In this document: in pieces, positions 4,868 to 5,885 of the stretch
How positions within the stretch are numbered: position 1 is the stretch's first letter
Layout of the letters: each line of letters opens with the position of its first letter
Assembly: GCA_031274845.1 (NCBI GenBank)
Contig: JAISPN010000101.1
Span: 1-5,885, forward strand
Origin: Acidobacteriaceae bacterium
GTDB taxonomy: Bacteria; Acidobacteriota; Vicinamibacteria; Vicinamibacterales; CAVVIG01
Length of the DNA stretch: 5,885 nucleotides
Reading direction: 5' to 3'
Translations under genes and position numbers: made by a program
Notes under the pieces: model-generated
The model's input: the letters and a program-made list of their open reading frames with translations, nothing else
Database searches by the model: none
What the model was told of the DNA's origin: nothing

Positions 4868-5885
4868 TTACTTGCTTTCCTTAAACCCCGCCGGGACCGC
4901 GACAACATCCGCCGTCACATCCGCCGCCAGCTTCAGCACCTCAGTGGACGAGGTGAACACGTTGGCGCGATCGTTCGCCGCCTCGTTCTTGCTGTTGTTC
5001 TGCATCCGCTGACGGGCCAACCCGCCCAGGAGTCCGCCGACACTGGTGGGTGGCGCGCTGCTGCCGGCGTTGCTGTTGTCCCGTGCGTCCTGTGCCATCT
5101 CCTCCTGCGACTTCACCGCATCAACGGTCACCGTCGTCAGGATTGGCGTCCCGTCGGTCGAGGCCCCGTTGGCCTCCATCTTCGCCATCGCTGGCTTGAG
5201 CTGCGGGTACATTGCGAGCGCCGTCGCCATGTCCTGCGGGGAGGCGCCGCCACCCATGCGCATCGAGCCATACACTTTCTCTGCGTACTTGCGCTCGAAC
5301 TCGCCCAGCTCGTTCATAGCTGGATTCTTTGGCGCGAGCCACATGTCCGTGGTCATCACGAGACCGCCGCCTTGCGCGAGCGTCTGCCCTTTTTCGCGCA
5401 CCGTGATCGTGACGATCACTTGGTGCGTGTTGAAGCCGTTCAGCGTCTTCCGCTCGTTCGTGTTCTTGACGTCGAAGTCGACCTCGTATTCCTTGGCGTC
5501 CGGATCTTTCTCGGCGGTCTTCTGCTCCGTCGCGGGCGCCTGCGCTTGCGCCTTCTTCGCTTCCTCCTGCGCCTTCCGCTGCGCCTCTTCGAACTGACGG
5601 CGGAGTTCGGCGAAGGTCGTCACCTTGTAGTTCTTCTTTTTGAGATCGAGGTCGTAGACTTTCTCTTCGGCCAGGTCGACGATCTGGCTCGTGGTATCGG
5701 TCGTGGTCACGCGGCGGGGGCCCTTGATGGCCACCGTCGACGTGACACCGTCGCGCGCCGCGCGTCCGCCAAAGATGTTGACGATGCGTCCGAGTGCGCC
5801 GCCGAGTTGAAACTTCGTCTTCTGGTCGAGGCGAATGTCCGCATTGAGCACGGAGAACATGGCCGCCACAAGGACAGCCGTCAAC
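4868..5885 (-). CDS. exported protein with LolA/DUF4412-like features, N-terminus cut by window edge
   Basis: The frame is open to the window edge, and 338 residues are visible. The first residues (LTAVLVAAMFSVLNA|D) are the hydrophobic end of a Sec signal peptide, so the true start lies just outside; the TTG at 5884 is probably not it. The mature part has alternating beta-strand-like segments. VAIKGPRRVTTTDTTSQIVDLAEEKVYDLDLKKKNYKV (51-88) resembles the 'measured or stored value, then the residue/ion it carries' strand pattern of DUF4412/LolA-like periplasmic proteins. TLNGFNTHQVIVTITV (147-162) and TTDMWLAP further on continue it. A Lys/Glu/Ala/Gln-rich helical linker, about 91-128, interrupts the strands. 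A Gly/Asn-rich low-complexity stretch (SVGGLLGGLARQRMQNNSKN) lies near the C-terminus. No lipobox is visible in the part present. Exported is well supported; the fold is a cautious comparison and the function is unknown. Confidence 0.75.
   Translation of the reverse strand, partial: LTAVLVAAMFSVLNADIRLDQKTKFQLGGALGRIVNIFGGRAARDGVTSTVAIKGPRRVTTTDTTSQIVDLAEEKVYDLDLKKKNYKVTTFAELRRQFEEAQRKAQEEAKKAQAQAPATEQKTAEKDPDAKEYEVDFDVKNTNERKTLNGFNTHQVIVTITVREKGQTLAQGGGLVMTTDMWLAPKNPAMNELGEFERKYAEKVYGSMRMGGGASPQDMATALAMYPQLKPAMAKMEANGASTDGTPILTTVTVDAVKSQEEMAQDARDNSNAGSSAPPTSVGGLLGGLARQRMQNNSKNEAANDRANVFTSSTEVLKLAADVTADVVAVPAGFKESK

Noticed and set aside
5046..5597. 183-residue + strand frame opposite the gene at 4868
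   Set aside because: It is Ser/Cys/Phe-rich and has the look of antisense translation. The minus-strand frame has a signal peptide and coherent domains.

Overview
This is a GC-rich bacterial chromosomal fragment with five complete protein genes and one cut off at each edge. The organism cannot be fixed from the window. High GC, Gram-negative envelope proteins (a beta-barrel ending in Phe, several Sec signal peptides), an ECF sigma factor, a class III-like PPK2 and a mix of Shine-Dalgarno and apparently leaderless starts suggest a soil-type lineage such as Acidobacteriota, or less likely Gemmatimonadota. That placement is an impression, because no marker gene is present.

Layout. Positions 1-1083 (+) hold the 3' four-fifths of NADP-type glutamate dehydrogenase (gdhA). 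An AT-rich gap with palindromes (1084-1332) leads to a small exported outer-membrane beta-barrel protein (1333-1923, +), followed by a good stem-loop terminator. An ECF sigma factor (2102-2632, +) with a forced GTG start has no anti-sigma gene beside it. Next is an unrecognised exported or membrane protein (2735-3265, +). It converges on a coiled-coil protein (3308-3802, -) built of 11-residue repeats encoded by 33-bp tandem repeats. That gene diverges from a PPK2 polyphosphate:nucleotide phosphotransferase (3899-4822, +). PPK2 in turn converges, across a perfect hairpin, on an exported protein with a LolA/DUF4412-like look (4868-5885, -), whose N-terminus is cut by the window edge.

How the genes relate. 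They do not form one operon: strand changes, terminators and gaps split them into mostly single-gene units. Themes are nitrogen and energy metabolism (GDH, PPK2), envelope proteins (three exported products) and regulation (ECF sigma). No mobile element, CRISPR array, tRNA or rRNA was seen, and no stretch over 300 bases lacks a gene.

The most notable points are four. The coiled-coil protein has a regular 4-4-3 hendecad with an Asn layer every 11 residues. Both genes of the divergent pair show a matching TANNAT-N6-start arrangement, implying leaderless transcripts. The leader of the beta-barrel gene has two mutually exclusive hairpins, one covering the ribosome binding site. The ECF sigma factor appears to lack an adjacent partner.
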